NCBI GenBank assembly: GCA_025618425.1
Contig: CM046846.1
Location: 31,179,409 to 31,243,408, forward strand
DNA: 64,000 bases
Source of the DNA: Heliocidaris tuberculata
Lineage: Eukaryota; Echinodermata; Echinoidea; Camarodonta; Echinometridae
Reading direction: 5' to 3'
Part shown: piece after piece, positions 22,901-36,600 of the stretch
Layout: each line of letters starts with the position of its first letter
Position numbering within the stretch: the stretch's first letter is position 1
Notes under the pieces: model-generated
What the model saw: only the letters and a program-made list of their open reading frames with translations
Told to the model about the DNA's origin: nothing
The model's database searches: none
Position numbers and translations under genes: made by a program

Positions 22901-25900
22901 GACCCTGACAATGAGAGAAGTGAGACAGGGGTACTTGGCATCCAGGGGATGACGTGTAATTCTTGTGTGAAGAGCATTGAAGGAATGCTCTCTGACAATC
23001 CTGCTGTGAGGTCAGTCAAGGTCAGCCTGAAAGAAGAGAATGGCATAGTGACTTTTGACCCAACCAACGTCACGATGGAACAACTCAGAGAAATCGTTTA
23101 TGATATGGGCTTTGATGTTACCATAAAAGGTAATTATGACACCAGTTATTATAAAATAATTTCTTTGTATATTTATTTATTAAAAAATTTTTTTTTTGCT
23201 CATTCTACGTGGAGATATTTTAAAAGAATTATTTTATCAAAAAAGACTAAACTTTTAAGCGTAAATCATGTATGTAAGTGAGAATGATCTTGGTACTACT
23301 ACGAAATGTATTGTATTGTACCAGAAGATGTCATGGATAAAAATAGCATAATTTGTGTTTGTGCAAGTTTGGAGATGCAATATTTCATGTGTACTTCAAT
23401 TAATTTCAGTTCTTCAGTTGTGATACCAGGTTTTTGGCATTCTTCCAAAGCCAGACCTATATGTCCATGTTCAAAACTACATGTATTGCCTTTGAAAACA
23501 AATTTGTAGAACAATGGTAAACCGTTCTTCTTTGAGAATATTTCACCCCATCAAGCTTACAGTGGCAGCAATGACGTATCTTTTCTTTTTCATTTACAGT
23601 ATATACAGCACCTGTATCATTATCTTTCCTGTCAGTTTTAAGTTCTTTCTTTTGAAAAAAAAATCTTATTTTGCAGGTGAATTTCTTTTTCTTTCTTTTA
23701 ATGCAAAATATTATTTTGTAATTCATTTTCTTTTCTTTTTTCTGTGCGAATACCATGTTTAAAAAACGTAAATTCATGATTCTCCTTTTCATTTCTGAAC
23801 TTCTCATTCCATAGAAACCCCATTGCTAGAGATTAACTCACCAAAGTGCAAACCATCTTACTCCACCTCTCAAATGAGCGAGCCTCCATCTAAACAATCA
23901 CCCATCACCACCCATGGTGCTTTCATGACAGAGGTATCCCACGATTCACAGGGACATGAAGTGAAAGCTGACACCAGCAAGAAGTGCTTCCTGCGGGTCA
24001 CTGGCATGACCTGTAGCTCCTGTGTGGCATTGATTGAAGGCAGGATGGCAAAACGTGAAGGTAGCACTCATTTGAATCTTTCACAAAAAAGCCATTCATT
24101 GACATGTGAATAATATGGCACTCACATAGCACATAAATTACTGCAATTGTAATTAATTTTGAAATGTAATTACCTCCTCCCTTAACAGAAGATTTTTGTT
24201 GTTTTGTTTTGTTTGTTTTTTGTGAGTGAATGCATTCGTAAATGACCTAATACTAACCTCTGGAAAACAGTACAATCATTAAATAAAACTGCTGTTCATC
24301 TATTACGGACAACCCTATGCTTCTGAAGTTCAAAAATGAGTCCTAAAGAAGGTTTAATAATAATGATAATAATAATAATTCAACATTTTTGTATAGTGCA
24401 TAACACATAGACAAATTTGCATATCTCTATGCACTTTAAGAATAGAAAACAAGAAGTTCATACAAGAAAAAAAAAATGCACTGGGTTCATGTTTCTGACT
24501 ATTCATAAGTGGTGAAAAAATACGTTTTCAGGGTACTGATGAAGGTGTCAAAGGTCTAGTAATACATTTATACACATTGGATGTACATGTAGCCTTTAAA
24601 ATACTCTTCTTGATATATTACAGGGTTTGTTTTGAGTGTAACATTGTTCTACTGGTATACTATTGGTGGTACTGTGATGAGAGTAAAAGAATAGAAGGTC
24701 ACTATTAACCCTTTCAGGACAATAATTATTTAAGGGCTAAATTCATCACAATTTGTTCTTTAAATTGGCAACAATAATATTTTTCTTTTAGCGCTACATG
24801 GTTCTAATAAGGTGTAATGTCTTTGAAAACAATATACATTGTTACGGCTTTTGTCGAAAAGTTGAACAAATTGCCTATTTTGATAAAAAAACAATGACTT
24901 TGAACCTCTCAATGTGTTGCCAATTTAGGGATTTTAAAGCTTATTCCCGTTATTAAAATTCCTGGCATGAAACCCAATATGGTCATGCAACAAAAATGGA
25001 CATAGTGTGTGCAGAAAATTTTACTCTTTCTACTCTTGCATCTGGTATATTTTTTAGAGCTCTGAATCAAAAGTTATTGAGCCAAACCACAAAATGTGGT
25101 CAATTGTCTTGAAAGGGTTAAAAGTGCAGTAACTCTACATGATTCTCATGAAATATTGATCAAGAATTCAGCCATTTCATATCTGGTTTCCAATTTCAGG
25201 GTTGGATTGTTTTCATTGAAAATTCATGGTATTCTTTGTATGTTAATTAATAATAATAGTAATAATAATACAACAATGCTTTTATAGCGCATATCACTGC
25301 CATTGTGTCTCTATGCGCTTAATGTGCAGAAAACCTGGTACATAGCTGCACAGTAAAGTTAGTCTTACTTGTAACTCTCATCTTTAGTATACATATTTGT
25401 AAATGAACACTATGCAACCTTATTTTAGAACTGTATTTGAGGCAAGATTGGCAGTTTTATTGAAAGATATCATATTTTCAAACCGGATTTAGCCCTTCAC
25501 AAATGATAATACTATGAGAAATAACCTTCCTTAGACTTCATCTGATGTTATACAAAAGCAAATTCAAATCAAATATTCGTCAGAATTTAACAACTGTCTT
25601 TTAGTAGCTTATCAGGGCTCAGGAGGTATGTGAAAAATACCTGTTTGGATCAATTTGCATCATGCTTTTGGGCATGTGTTTATCATGCACTGCCATAGTA
25701 CTACCAGCTTCATTAAACAGCAATCCAACCTTTGTAAAAAGCTGATTTGTATGAAAGGAGAAAAATAAGAGAAACAGGATGGTGAAAGTTTGAAAGAAAT
25801 CGGGCAACGGTCAACTCTCCCATTTGTCGTACACCAAAATACACAAAATTTCATGTTTTTTTTCCTGAGCACCTGTACCCTAGGGGCAGTACACCAAATA

Positions 25901-28900
25901 TATTGTTCATGTAGATAGTATATATTCACCAAAAAGAAAAAGATCCTACTGAGTTAAATACATTCTGATAAACTGACATTTTAGTCATTCTGTGTGTTGA
26001 AGCTAATGTGAAAGTTGACCGGCGCTACATTACAGTGACCGTACCGATTTGGACAATCTGAAATTCCCATATTTATAGCGATTACAACTTTTGAACTTAT
26101 GAAATCATAACTTTCTTATTGCTTGTCCGATTGCGTTTAGACTTTTACCAGTCTGCTTCTCTGATTTTTCTACTTTTCATCCAAGTCAAATTATTACAAA
26201 GATGGGATTCCCCTTTAATGGCATGGAGGGTAGGACAGTGGTATAGGAACTAGAATATTCCAGGTTTGCAAACCTTCCTGCTGAAAGCTGAAAAAAAAAA
26301 TAGATGGCTTGTGAGTTTGAGATTTTGAGTTTTAGTTTCCCTGAAATGATTGGCCCTCTTGAAAGAGCCTTGTAGAACAATTTCTGTCATTGGTTGCTAC
26401 TGTGCTAGTGTATAAAATTGCTGATCAAAATGGGCAATCCAAATCATTGTTAGAATAGCTATCAATTTTTTTTTCTTTACTCTGGCCCTTAAATCCTCAA
26501 ATAGTCCCTCATTTAAGTTGTAGAGTCACATGATCTCTGGTTGTTTACATGTACATGGTTTACTTTTATAGTAATTTATCATTGTGGTTCTTTCCAAAAT
26601 ATAGTAATCTTACATGTACATGAAAAATGTTAGTTAGAATAATCCATGTGAAAAGGCTGTAAAAAAGCCACTAGCTGGAATGCTCCCCAGGGAGTGGAGA
26701 TTGTACACTGTAATGTGCGGAACAGTACTTGGATCCAGTGACCGGGGTAATAATAATAATGTAAGTGTTTTGGTCAGTTGTTTCTCGTAAAGCGCTTTAT
26801 TAGAAACCGTTATTATTATTATTATTTTTTGTTAGGCCAATGCTAAGTAAAATACCAACATTGCACCATAACAGTGTTTATAAATCTAAAGTAGAAGAAG
26901 TGGATGCTTTCCAAGGAGACTCCACTGTGTCTTTATATGAAGTGATGGAGGTTACATATCCTTGCATTGTTCAGATATAGGAAGCAACCACTCCTTTATG
27001 TATTGATGATCCAGGCATCGAAATTTCATAATGGGATTTTAGTTGAACTTCCTACCCTTTGTGTGTGAGAACATTGATCGTATCCTGACTTAGGGCTCCT
27101 GATTAAGTGACATCAACAGTTTTCATTTTCATAGCAAACAAGTTTACAATGTAGTACCGGCTGTCATTTGTTTAATATTCTAAGTGTCACAACCCCTAAA
27201 ACTTCCCTGCACAGCATTATCATAGTCAAAAGACTGCTGTAGCAAAATCTTTTCAATTTTTGCTGATTTGTTAAAATCTGCCAAGTTGTAAAAACCTGCA
27301 TAGAAGGATGCCTAAAAAGGAAAAAAAAAAATTTGAAGAGATTGTTCTTGTTACTAAGTAATCAATTAAAAGCAGTTTCTAGATGTTCATTCTCCTTAAG
27401 AAGTCTTTAAGTCTGCTCTGCCTGACCTGTAATGAGTTTTGATTGGGGTTTGGTTAATCTGATATGGTACATGTAGGTGTTTGTATATCGTTGGACCTTG
27501 AACACTACATTCATGTTAATATGCCCACAAAAAGTACTGAGTGGTCAGTTCCATCTTCCTTGGTTTTAAGCCCTTCATGCACATTGTTTTGTAGATAGAG
27601 ACTCCATTCAAGTTCTTCCTGAGCCTGATCGGTTAGTCGCAGATATTTGACATATTTTGAAAGTTTGAAGGCCTGTAGAAAATAAATACTTAATTGCAGA
27701 GAGCTATTTTATGTTTTATCGTGAAAGACATCACAAGGAGTTGAAATTTGATAAAATTTGGTTGCCATGGTCGCATACAAAAATTATAATCCATAAAATA
27801 TTCAATGTCACGGACGGAGAAAATGCCTTCTTTCAACCGATCAGGCTGTCCTATCAAAACAGAGAAACATGGAGCTTCCTCTTGAGAATTTACGATCCGT
27901 AAGAAGGACCTGATATATCAAGCTTCTATTTCCTTTTTCCTTCCTCAAATAGCCACTGGGGTTCAAACTTCATGTCATGTGTTGTTTGTGGTTTTGTTTT
28001 ATCTTTGGTGCATTGTATGAGATTGGCCCTTGTCATAACATGGCCCTACATAGTAGGCCCTTGTAATGGTTATCATGGTTATCATCAGTGGCAGATGGTT
28101 GGGGGGGGGGGGTGTAAACCTTCAAGCGAATATACACTGAAATAGTACCTGAAAAATGTTATTATTAAAAAAACAATGCCTTGCGGCCAAAGGCTGAATT
28201 GCGCATGTTTTACATTGTTGTGAATACATAATAATATATAATACATTCTGTAAGTACAATTATACAATTTGTAAGTACAATTATTTCACATTAAAACATA
28301 CAAACCCTTATAACATTAAAATATCAATTTTGATGGCATCATATGCTATGCTATTTTAACTATATTGATTACATGTATGATATGTTATTTTTCCATTCCC
28401 TTGGAATTGGGACAGAAGGCATTGCCATAGTTATTTAGTTAACTTTTTCTGTCCCCGGCGTTTCAAGGGTCAATGTATTATGTTATTCTTTTTGTATTTT
28501 ATCTTGTATTTCTTTGGCCGAATAAATAATAATAATAATAATAATGTTTATTTTTTTCAGGATGACTATTTCAGTAGTATTGCACCAGTACATTTTAATA
28601 CACACATGGGTCATGGAATAAATTTAATTCAAATAAACAATGATCATTATATAGATATGCACATATATTAAATTATTCACTATTGAGCAAGTCTGTTATA
28701 TATGGCAAAGGGATATTTTTAAACCTGCTTGTTTTGCACTTGTACTGGGTGTACTTTTTGGGGTTTCTCAATTGATAGTGGCATTCTTGCTTTTTCACAA
28801 GCCATTTTGATGCAAATGGGCTTTTTTCAAGTGCATGTACAAATCCAAGACACAAATATTTTCTTCTCTCTTCAAAAGTAATGAGTTCACATGTTTCTAA

Positions 28901-31052
28901 AGCCAACTGGTATGAAATGTAGTTCCTGCCCAGCATTATTCTACATGCTCTCTTATGAATTGTCTCAAGGGCATAGACTTGCTGCTTCGTTAGAGCCCCA
29001 TTAAAAACGAGGGCACCATATTCAACTATTGGTCGTATATATCCTTTGAATATGGTGTTAATGAAACAATGACTCTCTAACCACAAAGAGGGTTCACATG
29101 TGCCCGAAACAACGATGTTCATTGTTCTGAAAGTACAAGCCGAGGGATCGTCGTTTTTAACACCGGAGATAGATACTGATTGTGTGTACATTACACATAC
29201 AGAGCCTGTGTTCATAATTTGTGCGAAGGTTATGAACCGGAAGTCTAACATGAACAGAGAGGTCATTGCTAACTACGAGCTTGCAAAACTTAAAGGTTAT
29301 TCTGTTCATATGGTCCCCCCCCCCTGCTGCTCGTGGTTTTGGCATTAACCACATTAGTATGGTACTAGAACTACAAGTAAACTTACAGTTTCGAAACTAT
29401 GAGTCCGTTCATACGGTCTGAAACTACAAGTTAACTTACAGTTTTGAAACTACAAGCGAACATTTAGCTCCCTTTGTGTGAACGTGACTGCTGTTTCTAT
29501 CTTTGTGCAGGTATAGAGAGTATTCGCATCTCCCTAATGGCCCAGAAGGGTGAAGTGAAATACAATGCCAAGGTCCTGTCACCATCAAAGATTGCTAATT
29601 TGGTAGATGACCTTGGCTTTGGGGCAGAGGTCATCGACATAGATGAGGCTAAACCCAAGGAAGGCGTTGTTGAACTACACGTGAGTTGTTTTTTTTTGCA
29701 TCCTGATCTTGTCCCCATTGGCATAAATCTGTACCTTTCAATATAAACATGATATCTTATCTTACCATGCAACAAGTATAGAAAAACAAATCAACAAGAT
29801 TATCAGGTTTTCAACATTATCACATTATTAGTGAAGCAAATTTTATATGAGAACTGTCCAAGAAACCTAAGGGAAGGTAATCTGGTATATGTAAACCACA
29901 GAAGTAAAACAAAGTGATGAAAATTGTCCCCTCAAGCATCCCATAATCTTAAACAGTGAGGGATCCAGGATTCCTGTTACAGGAGGGCACAAGTCTGAAA
30001 TATCTCTGGCACCAGCGGAAAAAGTGTTTTCACATTTTCTTGATGTGCAAATATCAGTTGTGCTTTTCCAGCAAGTTCTCATTAGCATTTTGCATGTCTA
30101 AACAACCCACCGAATGATGATGAACAATTCAGGGCCCTGTTTCATAAAACTTGTTAGCAATAACAACTGCCCCATTTCTATGACAAATTTGCTCTCAGCC
30201 AATCAGATTCAAGGATTTCAGTAGCTTATAACAATTATTGTAACTTGTTATTGATAACAAGTTTTATGAAACGGGGCCCTGAATTGCTTTGAATCATTTC
30301 CTATTGAAATAGAATTTCATCACCAGAACTCAAGATTAGTTGTAATTATGACTTTTCCTCTCATAATGTTTCCTTTGTTTTATCTTCAATATCAGATATC
30401 TGGGATGACATGTTCATCTTGTGTACATCTCATTGAGTCAAGCCTTGCCAAAAAGCCAGGGATCAAGTTGGCCGCTGTTGCCCTGGCAACAAGCAGAGGT
30501 CATTTTGAATATGACCCCAACCTCACAGGACCAAGAGACATCATATTGGCAGTCAAGGTAGAGAAAGATTAACTTTCAGAATTCTGTGAAAATTTTCAAA
30601 TCAGGGTTAAAAAGGTTTACTTGATAAGAACTAACTAAATGATTATAAACAAATTTTATTAAGTGTCATACAAATGTAATTATTACTACCTTTAATATTA
30701 TCATCCATATTATACCAATGTCCAAGTAGTCTCTTCGCCCCCCTTCCTCTCTTCTATTATATCTCTCTGATTTACTATTTATCATCTTAGCATTTTTCAT
30801 TTTATATTTCTGTATTGATGTTTATCTCTGTCTATTTCTCTTTCTCTTACTCACTCTCATACTTTGTGCATTTTGGATAGAGAGAGAGAGATCATGATTT
30901 CAAATCTATATCTACTATTGCTTAGTTGTATGTTGCTCTACATAGTTTCTCTGCAATTATGTAGTACAAATGACCCCCCCCCCCTCTATTGTATTACATC
31001 TCTCTGATTTACTATCCCTCAACTCAACATTTTTCACTCTGTATTTCTGTAT

Positions 31053-31116
<64 letters not shown>

Positions 31117-33570
31117 GAGATATAGATATAGAGATGTGCAGATGATGATTTAACCCATTCGAGACAATTGACCACATTTTGTGGTTTGGCTCAATAACTT
31201 TTTATTCAGAGCTCTAAAAAATATACCAGATACACGAGTAGAAAGAGCAAAAATTTCTGCACACACTATGTCCATTTTTGTTGCATTACCATATTGCGTT
31301 TGATGCCAGGAATTTTGAATAGGAGAATAAGTTTTAAAATCCTTAAATTGGCAACACACTGAGAGAGTCAAAATCCTTATTTTTTATCAAAATTGGCAAT
31401 TTTTTCAACTTCTTGACAAAATTCCTAACCATGTGTATTATTTTCAAAGACATTACACCTTATTAGAACGATGTAGCACTAAAAGAAAAATATTATTGTT
31501 GCCAATTTGAAGAACGAAATGTGATCAATTTAGCCCTTGAATAATTCCTGTCCTGAAAGGGTTAATATCTATTGCATAGTTGTATTTTGCTTTACCCATT
31601 TTTCCTGCAATGTATATTAGGTAGCATTCATAACTTGTGTGAATTTCATGAAGAAAATTGCTTTTTCATCAATACTATTTGTTTCTTATGTTCAGGATGC
31701 AGGCTTTGAAGCATCTTTGATTTCCAGTGATAAGAATGTGCATTCCAGCGTAGACCATTCCCAGACCGTCAACCAGTAAGAGAAATGAATCTTAAATATG
31801 TAATACTAACACCGTGTAATAACGGATATTATTATTTGTATGAAGGGTTTTCAGGCGACCAGAAAAATTGGCGTATCCCATGGTTTGCGCAAGAGTACCC
31901 GGATGACTGTGCAATTTTAAAACAATATCTCATGGTTTGTGTAAAAGTACCCGGATGACCGTGCAATATATCTCCATATCTCATGGTTTGGGGTGCGCGT
32001 GACGTGTAAAAAAGTGAATATGCGCTAAAATACGCAAAGGTTAAGACAGTGGATGTATGCGCGCAGCTCTTACAAGATGCTTGTGGGTAAGGACAAAAAT
32101 GTTTTTCTACCTGTGTTTTATGTCGAAGTCAATACAAAAACATAAGGACATGTAATGGTGAAAATTGAGGAACTAGGTATCATACAATTAATAATAATAT
32201 TGAATGGCTTTTCTTTCGTGGGACACAAGGATATATCGTACTCGCTTTGAAAATATTTCACTCGTCGTGCCGACTCGTGAAATATGCTCATAGCTCGTGC
32301 GATATATCCTTGTATCCCACTCAAGGCCATTCAATATTATATAAATATTTGTTTGGTGCCAAAAGAAACAAGTGTGCTTGTAGATTAACCCTTTCAACAC
32401 AATTGACCATATTTTGAGGTTTGGTTCAATGACCTTTGATTCAGAGCTCTATAAAATATACCAGATGCAGGAGTAGAAAGAACAAAAATTTCTGCACACA
32501 CTATGTCCATTTTTGTTGCATAACCATATTGCGTTTGATGCCAGGAATTTTAAAAACGAGAATGAACTTTAAAATCCTTAAATTGGCGACACATTGAGAG
32601 GTTCAAAATCATTTTTTTAATCAAAATTGGCAATTTTTTTCATATTTTGACAAAATTATTAACCTTATTGTTTTCAAAGACATTTCACCTTATTTGAACC
32701 ATGTAGCACTAAAATAAAAAATATTATTGTTGCCAATTTGAAGAACAAAATGTGATCAATAGCCCTTGAATAATTCCTGTCCTGAAAGGATTAAGATCTG
32801 GAAGTATATTGATACCCATGCAAGATGGATATTGTTGACTTTGTCAGAAGGATTTCTGTGAAATTGATAGATGAATATAACACACAGTTCTGTTAACAAA
32901 GAGATACATAACCATTGTATATTCATGAAAATGTTAATTAGTGAAGTGTGCACTGTATTGAGTAGAGTGGTAATAGAATTCAAATATGGGGGTAGTAATA
33001 TACTGTAAAAACTTTTGATCTGTAGGTTCCATTTAGTAAAAGTAAATTAATTATTACTGTAATTAAATTCATTGTACATGTATTGCTTCTTTGCAGATGG
33101 CGACGGTCATTCTTCATCTCCCTCCTATTTGGTGGACCAGTCATTGCTATCTTGTTGTATGAAATCATCCATAATCCATCTCCTAAGTGTATCTTCCCTG
33201 GTGTATCTATCCTCAATCTCCTCCTCTTCCTTCTCTGCACTCCTGTACAGGTGAGAATCCTTGGTGATGATGATAATTATAGGAATGATGACATTGACGA
33301 TGATGATGATGATGATGGTGGTGGTGATGATGATGATGATAGGAATGATGACAATGATGATGATGAGGGTTTTGATGATGATGATGATGATGATGACAAT
33401 GATGTCAACAATAACAGTGCTGCTGATGATGATGGTGATGAGGGTGGTGGTGATGATGATGATAGTGAGGATGATGATGATGGTGATGGTGATGGTGGTG
33501 GTGATGATGATGATGATGATGGTGGTGGTGATGGTGGTGGTGATGATGATGATGGTGGTGATGGTGGTGG

Positions 33571-33616
<46 letters not shown>

Positions 33617-36600
33617 ATTGATAATGACGAGGGTGTTGAAGATGATAATGATGAGGTTCATGCTGATGATAATGATGTTAAGAGTAGTGATATTAGTGTA
33701 AATAATACTACCAATATTGTAACATGATACATTAACACCTCTAGGCCCCTTTTCAAAAAACTTGTTACCAATAACAAGTTACAGTAATTGTTATAAGCTA
33801 CTGAAATGCTTGAATCTGATTGGCTGAGAACAAATTTGTCATAGAAATGGGGCAGTTATTGATAACAAGTTTTATTAAATGGGATCCTGGTGTTGTAGAT
33901 AATGCTGGATTGATAATGTGTTCTGTTTCTCTTTCCCTTTGTTTATCTTGCTACATGTATCTCTCATCATTATATCTCAAAAGCAATTTGAGGCATGTAT
34001 TGCAAACTGTTACCAGTATATATCACCATAAAAGGAGTTTGATGTTATTATGTCAAAGGTCAAAAGTATTCATTGAAAAAAAAATCAAGAGCGATTTAAT
34101 GCGTCATCTTTAGGCTTGGTACAGTAATGCATCAGGATTAAGAGTTGAACTAAAAAGGTTTTAATTGTGTGGCGGTCTGTTTATTTTGCAAGTACATGTG
34201 TAAAGTGTTGTTTTAAAGTCAACTGCATTTTTTTTCTGTTTTGTCTCCCTCTATAGTTCATAGCAGGGCGATACTTCTACATCCAGGCCTACAAGTCCCT
34301 CAAGCATGGTGCAGCCAACATGGATGTCCTCATCGTACTGGCAACAACCATTTCTTACACCTACTCTGTCACAGTCCTCCTTATAGCCATATGCCAGAGA
34401 TCAGAGACCAGTCCAAAGACATTCTTTGATGAGCCTCCCATGCTTTACATCTTTGTAACATTAGGAAGATGGTTGGAGCATTACACCAAGGTATGTTAGG
34501 ACAGCAATGATAATTATGACTTTCTGTGCTGTGGATGGCAAAATTTGATGCTCTAGCTACCCATTACCTCTGGAAACTTAGTGGTTACTGTCATAAGCAA
34601 TAATGGAATGAGAGGATTCTGTAGTCAACTGGAAGTCTGAAATGATATCAGTTATGGGTTTTTTTTTCCTGAACAAAACAAGGTTGCTACATTTGTGAGT
34701 TTGTACTTAATTAAGGAGGGTATATTTAACTCTACTTTAATTTTGAAACAATAAAGGAAGATTCAAATTTTAACTCCTGAAAGTAAAGTTATGTGGCGGT
34801 TATTCATAAACCTAGGAGAATGGAATTCAAGCACATAAACTGATTTTGTTGTTGGATCAATTGAATAACAATGCAGTGTAATTTATTGCCTCCTCCCTCT
34901 GTTCTCTTGACAGGGAAAGACTTCAGCTGCCCTGGCCAAGCTCATCTCCCTACAAGCAACAGAGGCCACACTGGTCAGCATTGACCCCCAAGGTCAAAGG
35001 TCAGAGGAACAAATCAACATCGACCTCTTACAGCATGGTGACCTGGTCAAGGTCCGTCCTGGTGAGAAGATCCCTGTGGATGGGACAGTGGAGGAAGGGA
35101 CATCCATGGTGGATGAGGCTTTGATCACAGGAGAGTCCATGCCAGTCACAAAGAAGATAGGTTAGTTTATAAAGGTCACTCAAGGGAGACAAAGGAAAAT
35201 GGTTTATATAATAGTGATAATAATAGTAGTAGTAAAAGCTCCCTGTGGATGGGATAGTAGAGGAAGGATTGTCCATGTTAGATGAGGCTCTGATCACAGG
35301 AGAATCCATGCCTGTCACAAAGAAGATAGGTTAGTAAGTTGCAATAGCTGCTTAATCATTGCCACCCCACAATCTTCCATTTGAAGATGTTCCGGTATCA
35401 GGTATGCCAGAGCATTACTCAACAAATTGGGGTCAACAGTGAACGTCAAATGGAGTCATATGTATTCAAAGTGATGTATTTAATTGCCATCTGATAGTCT
35501 TTCATGTCTTTGTTTCGAACTTTCAGGGCACCATTGCAAAAGAGATGGGCTCAAATATCGAAATGTATTAACTTAACTCTCTTAATAGTAGCCAATCAAT
35601 ATTATTTAAAACTTTTTCTTCTTGGATACTGAAAACTGTTTGGCCGATTTTGGCAGGATTATGCTTGACTAAAACCCTTACTCAGTTTTAAACTTTTTGG
35701 TGTACAAGTGCCTAGTGGATGAGTTGACTGTGTTCATTATTTCATTTGCTAGGGAGTACTGTCATAGGAGGAACCATTAACCAGAATGGGGTTCTCCATG
35801 TCAAGGCTGTTCACGTTGGAGCAGAAACAACTCTGGCCAACATTGTTAAACTTGTAGAGGAAGCACAGACATCAAAGGTGAGTTTTCCAAAGAGGCCTAC
35901 TGTACCACAAAACTAGGTACAGAGCAGTACTGTTTAAATGTAAATGCACTCTTGAATGCTACTACTGTTCTACACATGTTTTTTTTAAATCAGAATAGGG
36001 CTTATGGAAGCTACAATCAACTGTAAGATAAGATGCTTTAGTTTTATGGTTTTAAAACTGGACTAGATACTACTATTTAAATACTGTGGGATAGAGCCAT
36101 GGCATGGCACTGACTGAAGCTAAAGCCAGGTTAATGATTTCCATACTTTGGGAGTACTCAGAGATATTATATCATAGTGTAATATGTTCAACTTTGAAAT
36201 GTAACTATTCAAAATGCTTTGAAGGTTTATGGTCCAAGCATCATGTATCCAGCAGTTGTAATAATAGCTCTTTGTTCTCCTCCTCATACAGGCACCTATC
36301 CAGAAGCTAGCTGACCGCATCGCAGCATACTTTGTTCCTGGTATTGTGTTCATCTCTTTGGTAACGCTCATCTGTCACGTTGCTATGGGTCTCTCAGGTA
36401 GTGGCATGGTCCATCCATCAGCTGGCTCTCAAGTAGGTACACTCAGGCTTCTCGGTAGGAATTTGTTTAACTCTTGGTCCCAATTGAATAAGATATGGCC
36501 ATGAGGGATCCCAAGGGGTGGTGTGTGAAGACCAAAACAAGTTTTCCAAGTATTGAAATACAGTTAACCTTGTATAACTCAAAGTCGCATGAGTGGAACT

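Larger units (their letters stand above)
24061..29510. other. ATP7 intron 3 (5.4 kb), repeat-rich
   Basis: Holds a TTAA MITE (24709-25117), SINE-tail-like AT-repeat fragments (24356-24450, 25245-25330, 26744-26830), a poly-G run at 28099-28112, a CR1-like LINE end on the minus strand (28520-29086), and a small tandem duplication of a gaaactacaag-type phrase at 29368-29460. No other coding signal was found. Confidence 0.6.

Noticed and set aside
33083..33727. Long open frame rich in Asp/Gly and parallel Met/Ile frames
   Set aside because: It is ATP7 exon 7 read through its GTGAGA donor into a GAT repeat. Phase and homology continue at exon 8 (34257), so the acidic tail is intronic.
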